A DNA stretch of 64,000 bases, from the NCBI GenBank assembly GCA_949317995.1, contig OX439040.1, positions 75,365,972-75,429,971 on the forward strand, in the 5' to 3' direction. The notes beneath the pieces are model-generated. The model saw only the letters and a program-made list of their open reading frames with translations, did no database searches and was not told where the DNA came from. Below, one piece after another: positions 42,671 to 53,739 of this stretch (its first letter is position 1; each line of letters begins with the position of its first letter). Position numbers and translations under genes: made by a program. The stretch is from Acholoe squamosa. Lineage: Eukaryota; Annelida; Polychaeta; Phyllodocida; Polynoidae.

Positions 42671-44507
42671 TGCTGTATCAGAACACAGTAGCACCAGTCA
42701 CCTTTATGATCCTGTGCATACAGACTTTGCTGCTCACACCAGTATATAGGCAATTAGAATGATTTGTCATGTGGCTTGTAGCATTGCAAGGGGTTGTTAG
42801 CCTGTGTGATATTTCAGGGATGTCTAGCTTCTACTGTTGCTGTAGTGATGAATCCTGTTATAACCAAAGAGCAGCCAAACTTCTGTATTCAAATCCTGAA
42901 TGAAATTTAGAGGTGCCATTTTTTTCTATTTTTATTTCATGTATAGATTTCCTGCATTCCCTCAATCACTAGGTCATATCTCAGAGTAATTGTATTGAAA
43001 AAGGAGAGCACTGTACTTGTGCATACAAGAATTTGGGCTTTTTGGAGCATGACATGTCCAATACCAGTAATACCATCAGATATGGTGAAGCCATAGTTTT
43101 GCTCAGTGAAGGACCCTACAAAAGCACCCCACACCCACTACAGAGGGGTTCAGAATTTAGTAGGTCAGCAGTCGCTCGTGAGCAGCTCCTGGACACCAAA
43201 GCCTCGTCACCACTTTGAAGAATGACTCGCGAGTCTCGCCCGGACCGCTCCCTCTCATAAACGAAGCTTATTTTATTATACATGTTTCCAACCCGATTTC
43301 ACCGTGAGCCTAACCGGACCTCATGTCCCAGGGCTAGACAATTCCAGCCGGGGAGCCTGTATCTCCCCTCTAGTCTCCTGGTCAATATATTTTGCCTGCA
43401 GGCAAATACATTGCCTCAGATGGGAACATGGATGGAGACTTAAAGGGAGGTGCTCAGTGAGCAGCCGTGAGCTGCTTGAAGCTGCTCGGATGATGGTCTC
43501 CTACAGCCTCCAACCAATGAGCTTAGTTAGCCAGCGGCTGGGTTCTACAGCACATAGATGGGGTGGGTAAGGGGGTCAAGGGGTTGAGATGCGACAGGGG
43601 AGTAGTAGGGATAGGGTTTTAGAAGCCATAGTTAAGGGTAGTAAAGTCATACTTGTGTGGGGGTAATTGCCGCATGGATATAGTGGAGAGGGGCTACCCA
43701 CCCCCACCCACTGTCCCACAAAGAGAAAAAAATATTGCAGCCTCTATTCTTATATATAGGCTTATATTAGCCTATATCAGATAGCTTTTAATGCCCCCTA
43801 CACCACACTTTCTTGCCCTTCTGTATTGGATGGAGGGGACAGTATGAAATAGAGGTATGCGGCAATATAGTATCCTTAGTAAATGCTCTAATAATACCTT
43901 ACTGCTGTAGGCCTCATTCCCCTGCACTGAACACTATTAGCTTTTAAAATATCCCTTTGTGCATTTCATATGTAGGCTCTGGTGTATTTTGGTGTATTCC
44001 CTTTTTGCATGACCTCCAGTGGGCTCAGCCATTGCTTGATCTGGTTCTGGCGTGATATGCACTGATAACAGCTGTTATCATGATGAGTACCAGATGTATC
44101 CTAAGAATGCCACAATGAATGAAACCAATTATTTCATTGGTCTAAAATACCTCCCACTGGTTACCTATAGATGTATCTCCACTCCCTCTCTCCATACATA
44201 AAGCATTATCCGTGCTCCACACCATCAGCATCGCACTCTGCCTCTATATAGAGGTAAGCCAAAGAAGGCAACAAGGAAAAAGTATCACGCTCAAAGACGG
44301 CAACATACAAATGCACATATCAGGGTACAGAGTGGTATAAATCTATATTCCTAAATAGCCAGGTACATAAGCAACCATTAAGCAGAGCGAGTAATGGAAT
44401 CCCAATAAGATCATACATAGACAGTGTGGCAGAAGTATCATGTACTAATATCACATATATTTACTACATTAGATCGTGATCAGCAGTAAATCTATCTAGT
44501 GACAGAT
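42671..44507. other. Spacer, nothing coding recognised
   Basis: Only a perfect 16-bp palindrome at 43391-43406 (tttgcctgcaggcaaa) and agc/gct-rich sequence about 43165-43480 were noted. The right part may include the 3' tail of the minus-strand LINE fragment, but no boundary is visible. Confidence 0.45.
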
Positions 44508-45190
44508 TTAAATCTTGCTCATGAATTCATCTCTATCATCTAAGTGCTGTATATTGGCATCAAGTTTGTCCCAAACAAGGGAGCCTCGATAAAGAGGAAA
44601 CTTATCATATGTATGACATGATGACATGCTTACCCATAATTTTTCCTTTATATTGCCTCTAAGCTCATGGGCAGGAACTTGTACATTTTCAGCTTCACAA
44701 GATAAATCATACATAATGGATAACAGGCTACTCAGACACCTCACCTTAATAATTTACAATTTGTTCTAACATGTAAGTCTTGTATTGATATGTCCCGGAT
44801 ACTGAAGATGCGTAAACATAGGCACAAACAATGGTTCTGCATTAGTTGCAGTCTCCCAGTCAACGCTGTGGGGCCGCTTTCATGTAAAAAGCTGGCATGT
44901 TCCAAAACTGGTAATACCATTTGTTTATACAGTTTAATGCATAAATTGTCTACAAATTTCCGAATTTTCCTAAGTTGATACATTTTGTGTTGGAAACTGG
45001 ATATTACCTTATCAATATTCTTTTTGAAGGTCAGACCACGGTCAATGATCACACCTAGATAATTAAAATTTTCTACAACCTGCAGACATTTACCATCCAG
45101 ACTTGCACTCAAGACAGAGATTTTCCCTCGAATAAATTCTGTCAGTAGCACACCAAAATGACTCAGATTCCATCCCCAAGTCAGGAGAAG
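44508..45190 (-). pseudogene. LINE (non-LTR) reverse transcriptase C-terminal remnant
   Basis: On the minus strand the first frame (45151 down to 44741, open a little further upstream) encodes VENFNYLGVIIDRGLTFKKN, then KMYQLRKIRKFVDNLCIKLY and KQMVLPVLEHASFL. This matches the C-terminal RT/thumb region of LINE proteins, where FNYLGV...LTF..HI and LYK..VLPVLEY motifs recur. At about 44741 a one-base shift moves to a second frame with KFPLYRGSLVWDKLDANIQ, the usual end block (YRGP..WN.LP..I). The catalytic FADD region and endonuclease are absent. It is a 5'-truncated, frameshifted fragment. The clade is not assigned. Confidence 0.8.
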
Positions 45191-45955
45191 GAGTTATAGT
45201 ATTATACCCGAATACACAGAAAAATAAAGAACAGTGGAAAAAGACATATTTTCATACAGCCATATACATACAAAGAAAAGGGCTACTCAAGCCATTTGGG
45301 TGAAAAAAATAAACGAAAGTCTTATTGTGGTTGACTGCTTTTTGCAAGGACAGAAAATAAGAGAATAACATGGTAAAAAACACCCTGGCACAAGACGGTG
45401 GTAATGTAAGCAGTTGTAAAGGGCACAGACTAGACCGCTTGATGGGAGATAATTAGGAATCATATATGGGGCTAGGGCTGGTACAGGATGCAGTGCAAAT
45501 TATACAGAGGAGGGTAGGTGAATGATGTAGTTAGAGATGTGAAGATCAAGGATTGGTGGAGGTGTGGAACGAAGCAGCAAAGGAAGATGGTAATCAGCGT
45601 GTTTGAGAGGCGTTGCTGGTGGAAGGATGGTATAGAGAAAGGCATAGCAGGGCACGCATAGAAAGAGTACAGATCCATGCATGTGTAAGGAGTCTAATGG
45701 AAGGAAGTGTGTGTAGAATAGACGGACTGCTGAGATGTGATAAAATGCTGAAGGTGTGGATGTTGAATGGTACCAGGAGACAATGGTTAGACCTATGGCA
45801 TCCCATAATGCAAGGCAACACCACCCACTAGCACACATGGTATGTTGAAGTATCTACTTCTGCTTGTACTGGCATCCTATAAGATTACTTACCTGTCTAC
45901 AAGTCTGTTGATTATTTGCCTGCTTCTCTGTCTGCCTACTTTTCAGAATTTTTGT
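45191..45955. other. Spacer, nothing recognised
   Basis: The 112-codon minus-strand frame (45500-45838) has no motif; overlapping frames in several phases suggest chance. Confidence 0.45.
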
Positions 45956-48900
45956 ATACTACTCATCAACTCTCAGTATACAACTCACCCCTCCACTCCC
46001 TGACACAGTGCCCACTCTCAGTATACTACTCACCCCTCCCCTCCCTGACACAGTGCCCACTCTCAGTATACTACTCACCCCTCCCCTCCCTGACACAGTG
46101 CCCACTCTCAGTATACTACTCACCCCTCCCCTGACACAGTGCCCACTCTCAGTATACTACTCACCCCTCCCCTCCCCTGACACAGTGCCCACTCTCAGTA
46201 TACTACTCACTCACCTACCACTCACACAGTGCCCACTCTCAGTATACTACTCACCCCTCCCCTCCCTGACACAGTGCCCACTCTCAGTATACTACTCCCT
46301 CACCTCCCCTCCCTGACACAGTGCCCACTCTCAGTATACTACTCACCCTCCCCTCCCCTGACACAGTGCCCACTCTCAGTATACTACTCCCTCACCTACC
46401 ACTGACACAGTGCCTACTCTCAGTATACTATTCACCCTCCATTCCCTGACACAGTGCCCACTCTCAGTATACTACTCACCCCTCCCTGACACAGTGCCCA
46501 CTCTCAGTATACTACTCACCCCTCCACTCCCTGACACAGTGTCCACTCTCAGTATACTACTCACCCCTCCCCTGACACAGTGCCCACTCTTGGTATACTA
46601 TTCATCCACCCCTCCCTGACACAGTGCCCACCCTCAGTATACTACTCACCCTCCATTCCCTGACACAGTGCCTACTCTCAGTATACTACTCACCCCTCCC
46701 CTCCCCTGACACAGTGCCCACTCTCAGTATACTACTCACCCCTCCACTCCCTGACACAGTGTCCACTCTCAGTATACTACTCACCCATCCCTTCCCGAGG
46801 TAGGGAGGGTTGAGTAATATGGTGGGCCTAAAAAAAAGAAAAAGGTGCATTCAGGTAACCAGGTTGAAATGAGATAGGGGTAGGTAGGAATTTGTTTTTA
46901 TTTGACCTAAGAAAACTCAAATTCCAGCAAATTCAGATGCCAATTTGACACAAAAGATAAAGTGCCCACTCTCAGTATACTACTCACTCACCTACCACTC
47001 ACACAGTGCCCACTCTCAGTATACTACTCACCCCTCCCCTCCCTGACACAGTGCCCACTCTCAGTATACTACTCCCTCACCTCCCCTCCCTGACACAGTG
47101 CCCACTCTCAGTATACTACTCACCCCTCCCCTCCCTGACACAGTGTCCACTCTCAGTATACTACTCACCCCTCCCCTCCCCTGACACAGTGTCCACTCTC
47201 AGTATACTACTCACCCCTCCCCTCCCCTGACACAGTGCCCACTCTCAGTATACTACTCACCCTCCCCTCCCCTGACACAGTGCCCACTCTCAGTATACTA
47301 CTCACCCTCCCCTCCCCTGACACAGTGCCCACTCTCAGTATACTACTCCCTCACCTACCACTGACACAGTGCCTACTCTCAGTATACTATTCACCCTCCA
47401 TTCCCTGACACAGTGCCCACTTTCAGTATACTACTCACCCCTCCCTGACACAGTGCCCACTCTTGGTATACTATTCATCCACCCCTCCCTGACACAGTGC
47501 CCACCCTCAGTATACTACTCACCCTCCATTCCCTGACACAGTGCCTACCCTCAGTATACTACTCACCCCTCCCCTCCCCTGACACAGTGCCCACTCTCAG
47601 TATACTACTCACCCCTCCCCTCCCCTGACACAGTGCCCACTCTCAGTATACTACTCACCCCTCCACTCCCTGACACAGTGTCCACTCTCAGTATACTACT
47701 CACCCATCCCTTCCCGAGGTAGGGAGGGTTGAGTAATATGGTGGGCCTAAAAAAAAGAAAAAGGTGCATTCAGGTAACCAGGTTGAAATGAGATAGGGGT
47801 AGGTAGGAATTTGTTTTTTTTTGACCTAAGAAAACTCAAATTCCAGCAAATTCAGATGCCAATTTGACACAAAAGATAAAGTGCCCACTCTCAGTATACT
47901 ACTCACTCACCTACCACTCACACAGTGCCCACTCTCAGTATACTACTCACCCCTCCCCTCCCTGACACAGTGCCCACTCTCAGTATACTACTCCCTCACC
48001 TCCCCTCCCTGACACAGTGCCCACTCTCAGTATACTACTCACCCCTCCCCTCCCTGACACAGTGTCCACTCTCAGTATACTACTCACCCCTCCCCTCCCC
48101 TGACACAGTGTCCACTCTCAGTATACTACTCACCCCTCCCCTCCCCTGACACAGTGCCCACTCTCAGTATACTACTCACCCTCCCCTCCCCTGACACAGT
48201 GCCCACTCTCAGTATACTACTCACCCTCCCCTCCCCTGACACAGTGCCCACTCTCAGTATACTACTCCCTCACCTACCACTGACACAGTGCCTACTCTCA
48301 GTATACTATTCACCCTCCATTCCCTGACACAGTGCCCACTCTCAGTATACTACTCACCCCTCCCTGACACAGTGCCCACTCTTGGTATACTATTCATCCA
48401 CCCCTCCCTGACACAGTGCCCACCCTCAGTATACTACTCACCCTCCATTCCCTGACACAGTGCCTACCCTCAGTATACTACTCACCCCTCCCCTCCCCTG
48501 ACACAGTGCCCACTCTCAGTATACTACTCACCCCTCCACTCCCTGACACAGTGTCCACTCTCAGTATACTACTCACCCATCCCTTCCCGAGGTAGGGAGG
48601 GGTGAGTAATATGGTGGGCCTAAAAAAAAGAAAAAAGGTGCATTCAGGTAACCAGGTTGAAATGAGATAGGGGTAGGTAGGAATTTGTTTTTATTTGACC
48701 TAAGAAAACTCAAATTCCAGCAAATTCAGATGCCAATTTGACACAAAAGATAAAGTGCCCACTCTCAGTATACTACTCACTCACCTACCACTCACACAGT
48801 GCCCACTCTCAGTATACTACTCACCCCTCCCCTCCCTGACACAGTGTCCACTCTCAGTATACTACTCCCTCACCTCCCCTCCCTGACACAGTGCCCACTC

Positions 48901-49704
48901 TCAGTATACTACTCACCCCTCCCCTCCCTGACACAGTGCCCACTCTCAGTATACTACTCACCCCTCCCTGACACAGTGCCCACTCTCAGTATACTACTCA
49001 CCCCTCCACTCCCTGACACAGTGTCCACTCTCAGTATACTACTCCCTCACCTACCACTGACACAGTGCCTACTCTCAGTATACTACTCACCCCTCCCCTG
49101 ACACAGTGCCCACTCTTGGTATACTACTCACCCCTCCCCTCCCCTGACACAGTGCCCACTCTCAGTATACTACTCACCCCTCCCTGACACAGTGCCCACT
49201 CTCAGTATACTACTCACCCCTCCACTCCCTGACACAGTGTCCACTCTCAGTATACTACTCCCTCACCTACCACTGACACAGTGTCCACTCTCAGTATACT
49301 ACTCACCCCTCCCCTGACACAGTGCCCACTCTTGGTATACTATTCATCCACCCCTCCCTGACACAGTGCCCACCCTCAGTATACTACTCACCCTCCATTC
49401 CCTGACACAGTGCCTACTCTCAGTATACTACTCACCCCTCCCCTCCCCTGACACAGTGCCCACTCTCAGTATACTACTCACCCCTCCACTCCCTGACACA
49501 GTGTCCACTCTCAGTATACTACTCACCCATCCCTTCCCGAGGTAGGGAGGGGTGAGTAATATGGTGGGCCTAAAAAAAAGAAAAAGGTGCATTCAGGTAA
49601 CCAGGTTGAAATGAGATAGGGGTAGGTAGGAATTTGTTTTTATTTGACCTAAGAAAACTCAAATTCCAGCAAATTCAGATGCCAATTTGACACAAAAGAT
49701 AAAG
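45956..49704. repeat. Higher-order minisatellite array (45-bp unit, ~920-bp super-unit)
   Basis: The base unit cccactctcagtatactact cacccctcccctccctgaca cagtg is 45 bp, with 40-50 bp variants. Blocks of units are separated by a ~175-bp spacer starting ttcccgaggtagggaggg at 46792, 47711, 48584 and 49534 (super-periods 919, 873, 950). Blocks two and three are almost identical, variant by variant. Since 45 is divisible by 3, long open frames arise in two phases (PTLSILLTPPLPDTV, CPLSVYYSPLPSLTQ). These are repeat artefacts, not genes. Confidence 0.97.
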
Positions 49705-49826
49705 AAATGAAGTCTTGAGATATCCCTTCGGTGCCTGTATAGCATTAAAACGGTCACCATGGTAGAAGTAATGTCTAGAGTTGGCAACTTTTAGTGTTGA
49801 TGAACAGTCGTGTATTGATTTTGTAT

Positions 49827-50083
49827 TACCGTAGTACCCCGTGTTTAAGACGCATCATGCTTACAAGACGCATCCCGCGTTCAGGAACAGTATATCAGCA
49901 GGCACACCCTGAGTAATAAATTGGTCACTTTATCAAGTATAGTCTATTGAAGCTTCTTGACATTTGTACAGTTCTATAATTTGATATCCTTGGCCATGAG
50001 AACCTATGCTAAATCTACAAAGCGCAGCAGGGGTATATCCTCGCTTTTATGCCACGACTTATACATACACAGGGATTACGGTA
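49827..50083. mobile_element. TACCGTAA-family element (CCCCGTGTTTAAGACGC subtype)
   Basis: The left end taccgtagtaccccgtgttt pairs with the right end acacagggattacggta. Interior gacgcatc motifs occur. 257 bp, no ORF. Confidence 0.7.
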
Positions 50084-51720
50084 GTAGTTTTAGCTGGTGG
50101 TTGTCCGGGGAGTAATTCATGCTGTAGATGGAGTATTTGTCATGCACAGAGAGAGGCCCCGACAGGGGTAGTAGACACCTTCATAGACAGCCTCCTACAC
50201 TCCTCTTGGACTGATTGTGAGGAATAGATAACACTGGTGGTTTTGTGTTATGGGAATATATGACATTGTCACAGTCTCCCTAACACTCTCCTGAGATCAT
50301 GTAAATCAAATACTGTCTCAGCATTCTACGCAACTACATAGATGACATATATCTGCGGCGATCTTTTTGTTAAACTTTGAAATGCCAATGGACCTTCGAT
50401 GCATCATACCCATGACTCATTTCTTTCTTTCTTTTTTTTTCTTTTTTTTTTTTTACATTTGTATAGGAATAATAGGGCACATATCAATGGGTGTTTCAGG
50501 TTCTTTGATTTCATCGCAAAATAATGATGGAAAGATTTGACAACTGTGAAAGAGGGGAAGAATAAGAAAGGTGAATGGATGAAAAAATATGAAAATCCTC
50601 AAAAAAGTATGAATACTGTCTAGAAATTAAGGAAAATTCCTAAAAGAAATTACTAGATTCCAAAAAAAAATTGTTGGCCCTGTTTTGCTTGGTCGGTCAC
50701 TTACTGGAAACACTACTTTTCTTTTTGGCCTTAGACCACTACTGTAACTACACCTGGTGCCATTTTGTTTCTACCATGAGTGCAGGACGATCATATAAGC
50801 CTCACCTAGGTTTTTGACTTTGCACATTTTCAGTATTCTATAGTGTTACATACCCACGTATAAATCACGACCTATCAGCCATTGAAGAGTTTTTGCATAC
50901 AACCTAAGATGTATGTGCCAGAGTCTATTGTATATTTAGATAGTAATGGAGAGAAATATATACGTTTGAAGCTGTATCTAATACTGTCTTTTCTATCGAT
51001 TTCCAGGTATGTAGCTGTGTTAAGGCCAGTGTGAGGGTAAGAGAACTGTTTCTCATATTCCCAGGTATCAATGATATCTGTGATTGCAGCATCCAATCTG
51101 AGGTTGATAACCTTTCTAACTACATACATGCAGACTCCTGTTGTTTTGTTTTCTTAGTTTTCTCAGTTTTCCAGAGATCTTTCAGGGTCAGCCCTTCGTT
51201 CGTCCAGATCCAATGAAATATCATTAAGGTGGTAGGGAGAGTCTCAGTTAATTTTTAAAAAGGAAAATCTTGAAAAAACACCAGAAGGCATTCTACTTTT
51301 GCAGGGGTATATATTCACCACGCATGAATCCTTGACAGTGGACAAGATGGCTACCTTCACAATATATCCCGGAAACATCCCTATACCATTCTGTATAGTT
51401 TTGCTGGTTACTGTTAGTTGACATTGTACCTAGTGTACGTAGCTGATACCAGCAGGGTACCAGCGGGACCCCCCATATGTACCCCTAGGGTGCCGCTCTT
51501 TGTTATTTCACTTGTTCCCTTCTGTACAACCACAATATGCATGCGGTCATGCAGGCTACCAGCAATACCAGCCATCCAGGCACCCACCCCAGTAACACAT
51601 CTCTGTATACCTCCCAAAAAGAAACACAAAATGCTCTCTACTGGGACTGGAAAATGGTAGTCAACTTCAAATTCCATAAAATGCATCTATTGCTCAGTGC
51701 GTGGTTGGCAGTTGATTTGC
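50084..51720. other. Spacer with polypyrimidine run and weak dispersed repeat
   Basis: A CTTT/T-rich run spans 50421-50454. Segment about 50500-50735 resembles 56225-56550 (ggccctgttttgct-ggtcggt, then actggaaac). Nothing coding is recognised. Confidence 0.4.
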
Positions 51721-51836
51721 CAGCACAGCACAAGTGCATCATGCAGCACAGCACAAGTGCATCATGCAGCACAGCACAAGTGCATCATGCAGCACAGCAC
51801 AAGTGCATCATGCAGCACAGCACAAGTGCATCATGC
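51721..51836. repeat. 23-bp tandem repeat, 5 copies
   Basis: cagcacagcacaagtgcatc plus atg repeats five times without change, then continues as ctgattc. The gtgcatcatg core is that of the cloverleaf family, so it probably amplified from one arm of such an element. Confidence 0.95.
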
Positions 51837-52086
51837 TGATTCTTTGGGAATGCATCAATTATCCAGTATGATACATATATTTTATGTTGGAAACAGTGAT
51901 ATACAGCAGCCCCATAGGCTTAACCTTGGAGCTCCGTATTTCACACACCCCATGTAATAACCTGGTGCCGTATTCCACGGCCAGTAAAAGCACCCTAATC
52001 TGTCCTAAAACAGATAGAAAGTCATCTTTTTATTTGATTTGAAATAAGTTTTGGTCATTTCTGACTAAGATAACATGAAATAAATA

Positions 52087-52188
52087 CAAAGGTTCACTTG
52101 TGTTGGGTCTGACTGAGGGTTATCTCACGAGGCGAAGCGAAGCCTCGTGAGATAACCCTCAGTCAGACCAAACACTCGTAAACCTTTG
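52087..52188. repeat. 102-bp near-perfect palindrome
   Basis: Arms of 47 bp (52087-52133 and 52142-52188) flank the loop gaagcgaa. The inner 28 bp, from ggtctgactgagggttatct to cacgaggc, are exact; the outer part has a few mismatches. No coding function is seen. It is probably a fold-back transposon. Confidence 0.9.
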
Positions 52189-52266
52189 TCTATATATGCA
52201 CGATTCATTGCTGTGAATGCATCATCTTACAGCAGAGCCTATAGTACTTTTGGTGTTATAGCCCCT

Positions 52267-52350
52267 CTTAAAGGGGGGGGGGGAGCAGCATGCAAAAGCA
52301 TGCCCGCTTTAGATAGTCACGTGACCACCCTTTGACCAAGCAGGGCGTCA
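52267..52350. mobile_element. Fragment of TTAAAGGGG-ended element
   Basis: ttaaagggggggggggagca, then gcatgcccgctttagatagt and cacgtgaccaccctttgacc match the inverted right half of 33136-33299. Confidence 0.55.
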
Positions 52351-52735
52351 CACTTTTGTGACAGCTATGTGGTGACAGCTCACTGTCTGCTTTCAACATT
52401 GTGACAGCTAATTGGTAGCACTCGGTGACAGCTTACTTTCGGGTGTCAACATTGATACAGCTATGTGGTAGCACTGAGTGAAGCTTACTGTTCATTGTCA
52501 ACATTGTAACAGCTATGTGCTAGAATATAATGAAGCATACTCTCAGCTGTCAACATTGTGACAGCTAAGTGGTAGCACGTAATGAAGCGTGCTCCCAGCT
52601 GTCAACATTGTGACCGCTATGTGGTAGCACGTAAGGAAGCATACTCTCAGCTGTCAACATTGTGACCGCTATGTGGTAGCACGTAATGAAGCGTACTCCC
52701 AGATGTCAACATTGTGACAGCTATGTGGTAGAACT
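52351..52735. repeat. 52-bp tandem repeat, about 7-8 copies
   Basis: caacattg recurs at about 52394, 52447, 52498, 52551, 52603, 52654 and 52707. The unit is approximately caacattgtgacagctatgt ggtagcacgtaatgaagcgt actcccagctgt. Later units are more alike than early ones. Confidence 0.9.
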
Positions 52736-52850
52736 CAGGAGATTTCTCTGTTAGCAGTCAACAATGTTCCCATCAAAGCTGTCAAAATTGTGACAGCTAT
52801 TTGAAAGCAATGTGTTACTTCGTACTGACATTATGTACCATTGTAACAGC

Positions 52851-53588
52851 TATATTTGTGCCAGCTGTTTTTAGCAATGATGTTTAGCTGACACGAATTT
52901 ATGTTAAATCGAAATGCTGTGCAGGATATACTTGATACTAGCCTTGTAACATCCTTAGATATTGGATGTTGTTATTGTATTTACGATCTGTGGCATTTAG
53001 TAGAATGAACAATTACGTCAGCCAAATATTCATGGTCAGAGTGTGACCTTATCAAACAGAGCCATTGACCGGTGGACATATTTGTAAAGGTTTGTATGTG
53101 CTGGGCACATAGGTGACTGATTGAACGTGGGGAGAGTAAAATAGCATGCTCATATCTAACATCTCTGCTCCAAGATTGATCTACACAGTTATGGAGAGAG
53201 TGTGAATTACAATGGAAAATTCCTTTTGTTTCTGGATCATATGAAAATGTATGGGTTTTTGATGGGGAAAAATGTGAATAAGAACATTTTGATCACTTTC
53301 TGAAACATGTGGCTAAAATTGAGGGGTCGAGCAATATTCCCAAAACCCCTCTCGGTGTTAAGTGTAAGGCATTTTACTAACAGGTCTAACTACAACAATA
53401 ACTCCTGTAAGGTGACCTTTATGTAATTCTGTTTCATAGTATAATATATAAGTAGCTCCTCTGCATTTTGCAGCTTAAAGGAAGACAAATCCCATTGGAA
53501 AATACCAGTGCATTAATGCAACCTAAAGTATGTCTTTATTTTTTGAATGAAAAAGAAATACCTTTTGAGATCTACACTGACCACATCA
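52851..53588. other. Spacer, nothing recognised
   Basis: AT-rich; no supported gene or repeat. Confidence 0.5.
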
Positions 53589-53739
53589 CAGGGGCGTGGG
53601 AAGCAGTTTCAGAGTGGGTGGGACCAGGGGGGTTTTCTGCAATTCTTGACCTCCCTTTGCTTGACCTTTTAGTTTTGACCTTTTGAGGAGTTGGCCAAAA
53701 GTGGGGGGGAACATGTCCCCCCTGCTTTCCACGCCCATG
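53589..53739. mobile_element. CAGGGGCGTGGG-ended element, 151 bp, with 5-bp target duplication
   Basis: It runs from caggggcgtgggaagc to gctttccacgcccatg. CATCA lies directly outside both ends (53584-53588, 53740-53744). The subterminal G and C runs pair as a second inner inverse. It is a shorter relative of 11997-12286 and 14293-14638. Confidence 0.8.

Noticed and set aside
45916-49101. Several long open frames with Pro/Leu/Ser/Tyr repeats
   Set aside because: They arise because the 45-bp minisatellite unit is divisible by three and lacks stops in two phases. The same peptide appears in each block and no start or domain supports a protein.
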